Below, piece by piece: positions 45,107 through 54,600 of a DNA stretch of 64,000 nt. The notes under the pieces are model-generated. The model ran no database searches, was not told the DNA's origin, and saw only the letters and a program-made list of their open reading frames with translations. The translations under genes and the position numbers were made by a program. How positions within the stretch are numbered: position 1 is the stretch's first letter; each line of letters begins with the position of its first letter. Source of the stretch: Chryseobacterium sp. S0630 (GTDB lineage: Bacteria; Bacteroidota; Bacteroidia; Flavobacteriales; Weeksellaceae); assembly GCF_024158915.1 (NCBI RefSeq), contig NZ_JAMZGF010000020.1, forward strand, positions 23,132 through 87,131. The letters run 5' to 3'.

Positions 45107-46336
45107 TTATTCTGTTCTTAATGCTTCAATAGGTTTGATTCTTGAAGCTCTGTATGCAGGCACAAATCCAGCGATCAATCCGGAAAAAATCAGTGCAATA
45201 AATGCCATAATAATAGATCCCCATCCTACACTTGGGCTTTTAATGAAGAATTCTTCAAGACTATCTCCAATAAGACTTAATGTCAAAACACCTATTCCTA
45301 CTCCTACAAGTCCGGATACTACTGTAATCACAACGCTTTCCTGAACAATCAGACCTACGATTCCGCTTGGCTTTGCGCCAATAGCTTTTCGGACTCCGAT
45401 TTCTTTGGTTCTTTCTTTCACGATGTACACCATGATATTACTGATCCCGATAATTCCCGCCAGCAATGTCCCCAGACCAATGAATCCAACAATAGCGGTA
45501 AGAACTGCCATAAACATAAATGTATCATTCATGTTTTTAGCATTATTCCATACACGAACTCCATTTTCATCATCAGGAGAAACATTTTTTCTGGATTTCA
45601 ATTTATCCTGTAACTCATCACCATATTTTATGGCCTGATCCGGAGTCAGCTTTTCATCATAAGTGATATATGCTATATTTACCGTATCAGAACCTTTTTT
45701 CATCTGCTGTAAAGTGGTAATAGGAACTGTAATATGTCTTTCATCTCTGTCTCCTCCATCATCCGAAAAGACTCCGATCACTTTGTACATCGTTCCATTA
45801 ATATCCAGCTCTTTTCCAATAGGATTTCCATTTTTGATCAAATCCCGCTGAACCATTCTTCCGATTACGGCAACATTTAATTTCCTTGTTAAATCCATAG
45901 AGGTCAGATAGCGACCATCAATAATTTTTCTATTTTCAATAACCTGTTCCCCCGGCTCAGCACCATTGATCTGATAAAGACCACTTTCTTTCCCATATTT
46001 CACCATTAAACTGGCACTATACCTGGGACTTGAAGGACCCGCTTTTTTCTTATCTGCATTAATCAAAAAATCATAGTCTGAGTTATTCATTGTAACATTT
46101 CTATCAGACTGTAATCCCTTATACGCTAAAGTGGCTTTCCCTGTTGAAATAATAATAAGGTTCTTAGCATCTCCGGCAAATCCTTCAGAGAAAGCATTCT
46201 GAAGTCCTTTTCCAATTCCAAAAAGTACTATGAAAATAAACAGTCCCAAGGCTACTGTAAACCCTGAAAGTACTGTCCTAAGTACATTACTTCGGATAGA
46301 ACTGAATATTTCCTGCCAACGATCTAGGTCAAACAT
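45107..46336 (-). CDS. MacB-like ABC transporter permease (first copy)
   Basis: 409 aa from the ATG at 46336, which aligns with the start of its paralogue (FDLDRWQEIFSSIRSNVLRTVLSGFTVALG). The frame is open about 11 codons further, but that part is not conserved. MacB core domain, then FtsX helices with LGTLLAGIIGISNIMVYIVKERTKEIGVRKAIGAKPSGI. Works with the ATPase and adaptor of the same operon; two different half-permeases may pair as a heterodimer. Confidence 0.9.
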   Translation of the reverse strand: MFDLDRWQEIFSSIRSNVLRTVLSGFTVALGLFIFIVLFGIGKGLQNAFSEGFAGDAKNLIIISTGKATLAYKGLQSDRNVTMNNSDYDFLINADKKKAGPSSPRYSASLMVKYGKESGLYQINGAEPGEQVIENRKIIDGRYLTSMDLTRKLNVAVIGRMVQRDLIKNGNPIGKELDINGTMYKVIGVFSDDGGDRDERHITVPITTLQQMKKGSDTVNIAYITYDEKLTPDQAIKYGDELQDKLKSRKNVSPDDENGVRVWNNAKNMNDTFMFMAVLTAIVGFIGLGTLLAGIIGISNIMVYIVKERTKEIGVRKAIGAKPSGIVGLIVQESVVITVVSGLVGVGIGVLTLSLIGDSLEEFFIKSPSVGWGSIIMAFIALIFSGLIAGFVPAYRASRIKPIEALRTE

Positions 46337-46466
46337 AGTTTTTATTTTTTTACTTTGTAAAAAAGTCAATTAGCTGCGCTCTCAATTTTCTTCGAAGTCA
46401 ATTAACTTTGTTGTCAATTTATTCTTCACAAGACTTTAATTACGAACCTGACTAATTTTCACATTT

Positions 46467-46823
46467 CTAATCTTTTTTCAACATTTTACTCAATAAAATA
46501 AATGCTGTTTTTATTAAATTCCCAATTTTTGATAATTCCTCTATTTTAATATAATTACACTCTATAACAATATCAAAACAAGAGTCCAACTCAATAACCG
46601 AACCTCTGGCAATTTCAAAATACCTTTTCCTTTCCAGTTCAGATTTTCTTGAACATCCTTCGGTAATATTTAATACCACTGAAGTAGAAGCTCTTCTTAT
46701 CTGGTCGATTATGTTAAACTTTTCATGATCAGGAATCTTAGATAAAATTTTATAACATTCTATTCTTAATTCTCTGGCTGACTGATAAACATCAAGTTTA
46801 TAATGGTTCAGATTTAAAAACAT
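46467..46823 (-). CDS. four-helix-bundle protein (23S rRNA intervening-sequence / S23 family)
   Basis: 118 aa. The family pattern is clear: YKLDVYQSARELRIECYKILSKIPDHEKFNIIDQIRRASTSVVLNITEGCSRKS, then RYFEIARGSVIELDSCFDI. Members form small helical bundles and are found within 23S rRNA intervening sequences, near diversity-generating retroelements (Avd-like), or alone. Here it lies between the ATPase and first permease genes of an efflux operon, flanked by about 100 bp on either side. No reverse transcriptase or rRNA is near. Molecular function unknown. Confidence 0.88.
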   Translation of the reverse strand: MFLNLNHYKLDVYQSARELRIECYKILSKIPDHEKFNIIDQIRRASTSVVLNITEGCSRKSELERKRYFEIARGSVIELDSCFDIVIECNYIKIEELSKIGNLIKTAFILLSKMLKKD

Positions 46824-46921
46824 TTTTATTTTTTTTCATATTCATTTGTGTGTGTTATTAATTATTTTTCCTCTTCATTATCAATTCACTTGCGAAGCAA
46901 AATTGACCGTTCACGATTCAC

Positions 46922-47611
46922 TTATAATACAATCTGCTTAATAAACTCATCACTTTCAATAATTCCGTCCTTCAGTACTACATTTCTTTTAGTCTGTGCA
47001 GCTACATCGGGTTCGTGGGTTACAACGATGATTGTTTTCCCTTCATTATTAATATCCTGAAGGAGCTTCATAATATCATGAGTAGTTTTGGAATCCAATG
47101 CTCCTGTAGGCTCATCCGCCAGTACTACTTTTGGGTCTGTAATCAAAGCTCTTGCAATAGCAACTCTTTGTTTCTGACCTCCGGAAAGTTCACTCGGAAG
47201 ATGGTTCGCCCATTGTGCCAATCCTACCTTCTCCAGATATTCCATCGCTTTCTGATTTCGCTCTTTTCTCGGTACATTCTGGTAGTACAGAGGAAGTGCT
47301 ACATTTTCTAAAGCTGTTTTATAATTGATAAGATTAAAAGACTGGAAAATAAATCCTAGAAACCTACTTCTGTATTCCGCAGCTTTTACTTCAGATAAAT
47401 GCTCGATAGGAACTCCATCCAATTCATAGGTTCCCGAATCTTTTTCATCCAGAATCCCAATAATATTAAGAAGTGTGGATTTTCCGGAACCGGAACTTCC
47501 CATAATAGAAACAAACTCCCCCTCAGAAATATTCAGATTAATTCCTTTGAGAACATGAAGTTTGCTTTTCCCTGTATCGTATGACTTATTTAAATCCTGA
47601 ATTACTAACAT
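46922..47611 (-). CDS. MacB/LolD-type ABC transporter ATPase
   Basis: 229 aa. Walker A GSSGSGKST, Q-loop FIFQSFNLI, signature LSGGQKQR, Walker B VVLADEPTGALD and H-loop VVTHEPD. The usual partner of FtsX-type permeases; energises export through the two permeases downstream. First gene of the operon (ATPase, four-helix protein, permease, permease, adaptor). Confidence 0.94.
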   Translation of the reverse strand: MLVIQDLNKSYDTGKSKLHVLKGINLNISEGEFVSIMGSSGSGKSTLLNIIGILDEKDSGTYELDGVPIEHLSEVKAAEYRSRFLGFIFQSFNLINYKTALENVALPLYYQNVPRKERNQKAMEYLEKVGLAQWANHLPSELSGGQKQRVAIARALITDPKVVLADEPTGALDSKTTHDIMKLLQDINNEGKTIIVVTHEPDVAAQTKRNVVLKDGIIESDEFIKQIVL

Positions 47612-48033
47612 TAAGTGATGTATGTTTTATACCCAATAAGTAGATGATATTTTCAAATTGTTACAAGAATAAAAATTTATTCAAATATTTTTTTGTTTAA
47701 CATTACAATCCTTTATTTATAGCACTTTACAAAATATCGTTTAACTGTAACTCAGTATTTGTATCTATTTATCCCCAAGATTGCGGTCTAGCCTATTATT
47801 CGAGCCAGTTTCATGTAAATGTGGAAAACTTTTCAGGCTAAAAGTCAGCCTATTAGTATTTACCTCTTTCAAAATCAGTTCTTTTTTTCGAACTTTGCTA
47901 TTAGTTCTTTACAAGAAATATGGTTTTGTGAAAGTGAATAACTTTATTTTACAACACACAGACAAACAAAAAGTTAAGTATTTCCGGAACGTTATCCACA
48001 GAGATCTAAATTATTTAATTATATAAATTTAAT
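47612..48033. other. divergent intergenic region with DnaA-box-like sites
   Basis: About 420 bases between the efflux operon and nrdB. Contains TTATCCACA (47992-48000, the consensus DnaA box) and two one-mismatch sites, TTATCCCCA (47769-47777) and TGTGGAAAA (47820-47828, reverse). A direct repeat AGCCTATTA occurs twice. No gene recognised; nrd promoters presumably lie here. Confidence 0.45.
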
Positions 48034-49008
48034 ATGGGAATTTTTGATAAAAGAGTAAGTTATAAGCCATTTGAATACCCGGAGGTTCTTCAATTTGTAG
48101 AGGCAATCAACAAATCGTTCTGGGTACATTCGGAAGTGGACTTTACTGCAGATGTTCAGGATTTTCATTCGCAGTTGGAACCACATGAAAAACATGCTGT
48201 GAAAAATGCGCTGTTAGCCATTGCACAGATCGAGGTGTCTGTAAAGACATTCTGGGGGAATTTATACAACCACCTACCAAAGCCGGAATTCAATGGATTA
48301 GGATCTACTTTTGCAGAATGCGAGTTTCGTCATTCTGAAGCATATTCCCGTTTATTAGAGGTATTAGGATATAATGACGAATTCCTTAACGTGATCGAAA
48401 TTCCTGCTGTAAAAGGAAGAATCGAGTTCCTTGGAAATGCTTTAAAGCACGCTAATTCTGCTACACCTAAAGAGTATGTTTCTGCTTTACTATTATTCAG
48501 TATTTTAGTAGAAAATGTTTCTCTTTTCTCGCAGTTTGCCATCATCCTTTCTTTCACAAGATTCAAAGGTTTCATGAAAAATGTTTCCAATATCATCGCA
48601 TGGACTTCCGTAGATGAGCAGATTCACGCTAATGCAGGAATCTACCTGATCAACAAAATCCGTGAGGAACAACCTGACTTATTAACAGACAGCGATATCG
48701 AAGACATTTACACTTTAGTAGATGAGTCTATCGCAAGAGAAGGAGACATCCTTAGCTGGATCTTTGAACTGGGAGAAATTGACAACGTTTCTAAAGAAGA
48801 TCTTCTCAACTTCATGAAATACCGTGTAGATGACAGCTTGAAGAAAATCAACATGAAAACAAGATACAACATTACTCCTGAGCAATACAGACCAATGGTA
48901 TGGTTCGAGGAAGAAGTTTTCGCCAATTCATTAGATGATTTCTTTGCAAAAAGACCTGTAGACTATACGAAGCACGACAAGAGTATTACAGCAAACGATT
49001 TGTTTTAA
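48034..49008 (+). CDS. nrdB: class I ribonucleotide reductase small subunit
   Basis: 324 aa ferritin-like R2 protein. Metal ligands that fit the R2 pattern are E67, E97 and H100 (in ECEFRHSEAYS), E160 (LVENVS) and E195/H198 (VDEQIHA). Y104 lies four residues after H100, the position of the radical tyrosine, so a tyrosyl-radical enzyme is expected. It makes the radical used by the large subunit to reduce ribonucleotides. C-terminal tail present (ANDLF). No ATP-cone. Metal type cannot be told from sequence. Confidence 0.95.
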   Translation: MGIFDKRVSYKPFEYPEVLQFVEAINKSFWVHSEVDFTADVQDFHSQLEPHEKHAVKNALLAIAQIEVSVKTFWGNLYNHLPKPEFNGLGSTFAECEFRHSEAYSRLLEVLGYNDEFLNVIEIPAVKGRIEFLGNALKHANSATPKEYVSALLLFSILVENVSLFSQFAIILSFTRFKGFMKNVSNIIAWTSVDEQIHANAGIYLINKIREEQPDLLTDSDIEDIYTLVDESIAREGDILSWIFELGEIDNVSKEDLLNFMKYRVDDSLKKINMKTRYNITPEQYRPMVWFEEEVFANSLDDFFAKRPVDYTKHDKSITANDLF

Positions 49009-49049
49009 TACTGAGGCGCGAGCGAAGCGAGCGTCAAAGCAATCAGTAT
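49009..49049. repeat. GC-rich block within a 7-base inverted repeat after nrdB
   Basis: The inverted repeat ATACTGA (49008-49014)/TCAGTAT (49043-49049) encloses a GC-rich core GGCGCGAGCGAAGCGAGCG, unlike the surrounding AT-rich DNA. It starts at the nrdB stop codon. Confidence 0.6.
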
Positions 49050-49116
49050 CAGGATTACCCTTTTCTGATTAATATGTGGAATTGTTGTTCATGAATAAAG
49101 CACAAATACAAAAGAA

Positions 49117-49407
49117 ATGATCAATGTAATAGTAACCTATACGGTAAACCCCGAATTTGTTCCAAATAATAAAACGAATATCCAAAAGTTTCTGGAAGAG
49201 TTCAAAAATTTAGATCCTTCCACCTTTGAATATAAAGTTTTTGTAAAGGAAGATGGTGTTACTTTTGTACATTATTCAAACTACATCAATGAAGAAGTTC
49301 AGCATGAGGTTTTGAATGTTCCGTCTTTTAAAGAATTTCAAAGATTAAGAGACGAAAGCGGGCTGAACGGTTCCCACAAAGTAGAAATTTTACAATCAAT
49401 AATATAA
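49117..49407 (+). CDS. small protein of unknown function between nrdB and nrdA
   Basis: 96 aa. The pattern (INVIVTYTVNPEFV at the start, EYKVFVKEDGVTFVHYSNYINEEVQHEVLNVPSFKEF, and KVEILQSII at the end) suggests a dimeric ferredoxin-like alpha/beta barrel like antibiotic-biosynthesis monooxygenase domains, but no heme or catalytic residue can be named. It lies 108 bp after nrdB and 55 bp before nrdA on the same strand, so it may be cotranscribed with them. Codon use resembles that of its neighbours. Function unknown. Confidence 0.7.
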   Translation: MINVIVTYTVNPEFVPNNKTNIQKFLEEFKNLDPSTFEYKVFVKEDGVTFVHYSNYINEEVQHEVLNVPSFKEFQRLRDESGLNGSHKVEILQSII

Positions 49408-49416
49408 AAAAACAAA

Positions 49417-49445
49417 ATTCCGGAGTGATTCTCTCATTCCGGAAT
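49417..49445 (+). other. hairpin in the leader of nrdA
   Basis: 12-bp stem ATTCCGGAGTGA/TCATTCCGGAAT with a 5-nt loop, no T-run behind it; lies 17 bases before the nrdA ATG. Could be an mRNA processing or stability element, or a weak terminator. Confidence 0.55.
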
Positions 49446-49462
49446 TCGAAAATATAACATCT

Positions 49463-51121
49463 ATGGAAGAGCAAAATTCAAATATATGGTGGCTCAATGA
49501 AGAGTCTGAGCAAATGCTAAACAGAGGATATCTGTTGAAAGGTGAAACGGTAGACGGAGCTATCGACAGAATTACCACTGCTGCTGCAAAAAGGTTATAC
49601 AAACCTGAACTTCAACCGGCATTCAAAGAAATGATCACGAAAGGATGGATCAGCTTCTCTTCTCCTGTATGGGCTAATATGGGAACAGAAAGAGGTCTTC
49701 CTATCTCATGTTTCAACGTTCACATTCCGGACAGCATTGAAGGAATTACTCACAAAATGGGTGAAGTCATCATGCAGACTAAAATCGGAGGTGGTACTTC
49801 AGGATATTTTGGAGAATTGAGAAACAGAGGAACAGCTGTAACAGATAACGGAAAATCTTCAGGAGCAGTTTCGTTCATGAAGCTTTTCGATACTGCTATG
49901 GATGTTGTTTCTCAGGGAGGAGTAAGAAGAGGTGCCTTTGCTGCTTACTTAGATATTGACCACGGAGATATTGAAGAATTTTTATCCATTAAAGATATCG
50001 GTAGCCCGATTCAGAACCTGTTTACCGGAGTATGTGTACCAGATTACTGGATGCAGGATATGATTGACGGTGATATGGAAAAACGTAAAGTTTGGGCAAG
50101 AGTATTGGAAAGCCGCCAGCAAAAAGGTCTTCCTTATATTTTCTTCACAGACAACGTAAACAGAAACAAACCTCAGGTTTATAAAGACTTAGGAATGACG
50201 GTGAATGCAAGTAACCTTTGTTCTGAAATCATGCTTCCTTCTACAATGGAAGAGTCTTTCATCTGCTGTCTGTCTTCCATGAACCTTGAATTATACGATG
50301 AATGGAAAGATACAGATGCAGTAAAATTAGCAGTATACTTCCTTGATGCTGTATTATCTGAGTTTATTGACAAAACTGATGGTAACTACTACCTGCAGGG
50401 AGCAAGAAACTTTGCAATGCGTCACAGAGCTCTTGGATTAGGAGTTTTAGGATACCACTCTTATCTACAGAAAAATATGATTCCGTTTGAAAGCTTTGAG
50501 GCGACTCAGTTCAACGCAAGAGCATTCAGACATATCAAAGATCAGGCTGAGCAGGCTTCAAGAGAACTTGCCAACATCTATGGAGAACCAGAAGTATTGA
50601 AAGGATACGGATTGAGAAATACCACAACAATGGCTATTGCTCCTACCACTTCAAGTTCTGCAATCTTAGGACAGACTTCTCCTGGAATTGAGCCTTTCTC
50701 TTCTAACTATTATAAAGCAGGTCTTGCGAAAGGAAACTTTATGCGTAAGAACAAATACCTTGCACAACTATTGAAAGAAAAAGGACTGGATAACGAAGAA
50801 ACGTGGAGAACAATCATGCTCAACCATGGATCGGTACAGCACCTGAACGAGCTTACTCCTGAAGAAAAGGCAGTATTCAAAACGTTCAAAGAAATTTCTC
50901 CAATGGAGATTATTTCTCAGGCAGCACAAAGACAGCAGTACATTGACCAGGCACAGTCACTGAATCTTCAGATTCCTTCTACAATGCCTGTAAAAGATGT
51001 TAACTACCTTTATATTGAAGCTTGGAAGAAAGGAGTAAAAACCCTTTACTACCAAAGAAGTTCATCTGTTTCAAAAGAAATGATGGTTAACTTCGTATCA
51101 TGTTCAAGCTGCGAGGCATAG
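49463..51121 (+). CDS. nrdA: class I ribonucleotide reductase large subunit
   Basis: 552 aa, short for NrdA because the N-terminal ATP-cone (overall activity site) is missing; the protein starts near the ten-stranded barrel. Catalytic residues: redox Cys in LPISCFNVHIP, Asn/Cys/Glu in NASNLCSEIMLPS, second redox Cys in FICCLSSMN, the Tyr pair in KTLYYQRSSS, and the C-terminal shuttle cysteines CSSCEA. It reduces ribonucleoside diphosphates to deoxy forms together with NrdB. With no ATP-cone in either subunit, inhibition by dATP through that domain is not expected. Terminator follows. Confidence 0.95.
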   Translation: MEEQNSNIWWLNEESEQMLNRGYLLKGETVDGAIDRITTAAAKRLYKPELQPAFKEMITKGWISFSSPVWANMGTERGLPISCFNVHIPDSIEGITHKMGEVIMQTKIGGGTSGYFGELRNRGTAVTDNGKSSGAVSFMKLFDTAMDVVSQGGVRRGAFAAYLDIDHGDIEEFLSIKDIGSPIQNLFTGVCVPDYWMQDMIDGDMEKRKVWARVLESRQQKGLPYIFFTDNVNRNKPQVYKDLGMTVNASNLCSEIMLPSTMEESFICCLSSMNLELYDEWKDTDAVKLAVYFLDAVLSEFIDKTDGNYYLQGARNFAMRHRALGLGVLGYHSYLQKNMIPFESFEATQFNARAFRHIKDQAEQASRELANIYGEPEVLKGYGLRNTTTMAIAPTTSSSAILGQTSPGIEPFSSNYYKAGLAKGNFMRKNKYLAQLLKEKGLDNEETWRTIMLNHGSVQHLNELTPEEKAVFKTFKEISPMEIISQAAQRQQYIDQAQSLNLQIPSTMPVKDVNYLYIEAWKKGVKTLYYQRSSSVSKEMMVNFVSCSSCEA

Positions 51122-51147
51122 GACCAAGTAATAAACACGCTATATTT

Positions 51148-51177
51148 ACAAAAGCATGCCGAGAGGTGTGCTTTTGT
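51148..51177 (+). terminator. terminator of the nrd operon
   Basis: 9-bp stem ACAAAAGCA/TGCTTTTGT with a 12-nt loop, followed by a T-rich stretch. Confidence 0.65.
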
Positions 51178-51203
51178 CGTTTTCATAGGCCTTGATAGTT
51201 TAG

Positions 51204-51416
51204 TTTCCCACAGATTGCGCAGATTCTCACGGATGATTGGTTAAAAATTGAAAAAATTTCACTTCAGCTCCTCGTATTGATAGGTTTTGGCTAAAGCCGA
51301 CGGAGGATTTGTTTTATGAAAACGGGCTGAAGCCCGTTCCTATTGAATAATTACAGCTTGTATATAATTATTTTGAGTATTTCCCGAAGATTACACAGAT
51401 TTTCACAGATGATTGC
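51204..51416. repeat. imperfect direct repeat of about 37 bases, two copies
   Basis: TTTCCCACAGATTGCGCAGA near 51205 and TTTCCCGAAGATTACACAGA near 51380 begin two similar segments that both end in GATGATTG. They flank the GGCTAAAGCC element at 51281-51357. Confidence 0.6.
51281..51357. repeat. dispersed repeat with two small palindromes (copy 1)
   Basis: TAGGTTTTGGCTAAAGCC, a 20-30 base T-rich middle, CGGGCTGAAGCCCG and CCTATTGAAT. The same layout recurs at 63833-63908. Non-coding in both places. Confidence 0.75.
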
Positions 51417-51469
51417 GTGTATTTAAAATGATTTAGTAAGCATAAAAATGTACGTCTTTTATTGGTAAA

Positions 51470-51536
<67 letters not shown>

Positions 51537-51540
51537 ACAA

Positions 51541-51572
51541 AAAAAGGTTCGGATTTTCTTTCCGGACCTTTG
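51541..51572 (-). terminator. terminator of the Oar-like receptor gene
   Basis: Stem AAAGGTTCGGA/TCCGGACCTTT with T-run on the minus strand. Confidence 0.88.
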
Positions 51573-51608
51573 AAAAAGAATTATATGAAGTAAAATGTAA
51601 AAGCGTAA

Positions 51609-54600
51609 TTAAAAATTATATCGAACTCCCAACTGAGCCTGAAATCTTGACGCAAACTGGTCAATGGTGTAAGGCAGTCCCGGAGTTTTAAAATTATAGG
51701 TAGGATCTCCCGCAGAGGGCTGTCCTGTCGCTACATTTCCAACCTTTGTTAATCCTACACTTGCTGTTGAGTTGAAAGTATTAGGTACAAAATATACTTT
51801 ACCCCAATCTTTGTTCAACAGGTTGGTAAAATTGATGATACTTAATGAGACCTGTATATTATTCTTGGATTTCTTGCTTAGCCTGATTTCATCCATGATT
51901 CTGATATCTGCCTGAATATTCCAAGGGGTAACATCTCCGTTTCTTTCTGTGAATTTGCCTCGTCTGGATTTCAGATAGTCATTACTGTTGACAAAATTTT
52001 CGTAGTCTGCAATCTGCTGCTGAGCAGTTACCAATATATTTCCAGCAGCATCTTTTATAGGAACGATATATTTGGAAGCTTCTGCTGCATCTTTAAAGAT
52101 ATAGGCAAGTCCTGCGGCCTGTCCTGTATTGGCAATTGTACTGTTTACAAATCCCCATGAAAAAGGGTTTCCAGATTGTGCATTGAAATATACATTGGTG
52201 GATAACCTGTTCATATCAGAAATATTAAAGGCATATCCAAGATTGGCTACCACTCTATTTTTGATAGCGAAATTGGAGGTGGTCAGTTTCGGATCATTAG
52301 GCGTAAGAGACTGGTTCATCTGCCAGTTACTTTCCATAGAATTTCTGATACCATTGGTGATATCTTTAGCATCTCCGTAAGTATAGGCTACAAAGAAATT
52401 AAATCCGAAATCATACGACTTTGAAAGCTGTGCCGTCAGGTTATAACGATATCCTTCTTTGGTATTGGATAAAAGATAGGCGTTAGAAAAGTTACTGTTG
52501 ATATTTGTGGTATAGATCGGCATTTCATGGTTTGTATCATAGCTGTAATAAGTCACGTTATCCGTCTTGTTCACCTGCTGGAATTTCAGATCATAAAGTA
52601 CTTTTGTATAGATTCCTTCTAAGGTTAATTTATATCCTGCTAAAGTATAATCGAAAGCTAATGAACTTCTCCACACTCTTGGCATTTTAAAATTATTATC
52701 AATAAGGTCTACCTGTACTTTTGAAGAGTTCTGCCATTTTGGGAAATTGGCACTGTTCAAAGGATCTCCGTTGGCGGCAAGCTGTGCTGGTGTCGGTGCA
52801 TTATAATCATAACTTCCAAAACCTACACCATCATTATAATAAGCATATCCTAACCACGCGAAAGGAATTCTTCCCACAAAAATCCCTGATCCTCCTCGGA
52901 GTACCATAGATCTGTTTTCTGTAAGATCAATCGTAAATCCAAGTCTTGGGGAGAATGTTGGCTTATTCAGGTAGTTGTTGGTAAGCTGGCTCAATGGAGT
53001 ATAATTGTAGGTATTTCCAGCATTTGGATCCTGAGGAGAACTGGTTACCAATGGGCTTAACTGTGGTTTATTTGGTAAATCTGTATAATCTACTCTTACA
53101 CCCGGTGAAAGTCTCACTCTTCCCCAGTTGATTTCATCCTGAAGATACATAGAAAGCAGATTTACTTTATATTGTGCATAAGGATTATCAAAAAGGGTAT
53201 CTCTGCTGTCTCCGTTGAAATGGTAAGTACCTCTTATCCTTGCAGGTGTTCCATTATAAAAATCAGTTAAGTTTTTATAGGAAATTCTTCCGTTCAAAGC
53301 ATTTACAAAACCATAATCAATATTGTATAGCTCATTGTGAGTTCCGAGTAAAAAGGTATGATTTCCTTTTTTATAAGTAAGATTATCTGTGATTTCAAAA
53401 GTTTTCTGCTTCATATTGAAAACAGTAGCCTCTCTGTCATTTCCCAGCAAGATTGTTCCTCCGTTGTAAGCAATTTCCACTTGTGGAAACATCGCATTAC
53501 CAGAAGTAGGATCTCTGTAATCATGAATAGAAGAATATCCAACCACTAAATTGTTGCTCCACTTATCATTAAAACGGCTTTTCAGCTCAAGTGTAGTGGT
53601 AGACGCTGTATTTTTCTGAATAAAATCCATGCTGGAAAATCTGAAATTAGCTCCATCTCTTTCCAGGTTGGATGCCTGTGAAAATACCGTATTGTTTTTA
53701 ATGGATAAAGTATGTTTATCATTAATTTTCCAATCTAACTTATTGAAAAGTTTAGAACTTTCAGAGAAGTTATTGTACTGGTTAAAACTTCCTACATTGA
53801 ATCCATATTTATTTCGTACAAAATCTGAAATCTGCTGAGCAACCTGTTCGTTCACCAGTGCTCCCGGATCGTTGGCGTTATAGAAAACAGGATCTGTTCT
53901 TTTGGTATATTCTAAATTGGTAAACAGAAACACCTTATCTCTAACCACCGGCAATCCTACTCTTCCTCCATAGATAAAATCTTCAAAATCACTCGGCATT
54001 TTAGAATTATCCCCTACTCTGTTTCTTCCCGTAATGGCCGCATTTCTTCCATATGCATAAATGGATCCTGTCACATCATTACTCCCACTTCGGGTTACCG
54101 CATTAATACTTCCTCCAAGGAAATTCCCCAATTTCACATCATAAGGTGCAATATACACCTGTACATCCTGAATAGCATCCAGACTTATTGAATTGGAACG
54201 TGTACTGCTTCCCGGCATTCCTGAAGTTCCGGTCTGCCCTCCCAGTGAAGGACTGAAGCCAATAGCATCATTATTGATAGACCCGTCAATCGTTACGTTA
54301 TTATAACGAAAATTGGTTCCGTTGAATGAGTTGTTAGCACTCTGAGGAACCAGTTTGGTTACATCCTGAATTCCACGGTTGATATTCGGAAGACCGGAAA
54401 TCTGAGCCTGACTGATTCCCACTCCGTATTTTGCTGTAGTTTTTTTGGAAGTAATTTTTACCTCATCAATTGTTTTTTCTCTGCTGCCTGCTTCTACTAC
54501 AGGTAGGTCATTATTTCCTAAAGAAAGCTGTAGATTCGGGTTTTCATAGATAACCTGTGATCCGTCAGAAATTTCAATTTTGTAAGGTCCTCCCGGCTGA

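Noticed and set aside
46467..46823. Diversity-generating retroelement (Avd-like accessory protein)
   Set aside because: No reverse transcriptase, template repeat or variable repeat is visible within the window.
47781..48026. Short plus-strand reading frame before nrdB
   Set aside because: Low-complexity Phe/Leu/Lys-rich translation with no family pattern; it crosses the DnaA-box-like sites and is more likely regulatory DNA.
52129..53838. Plus-strand reading frames inside the Oar-like gene
   Set aside because: They are shadows of the minus-strand barrel gene and have no leader or family pattern.
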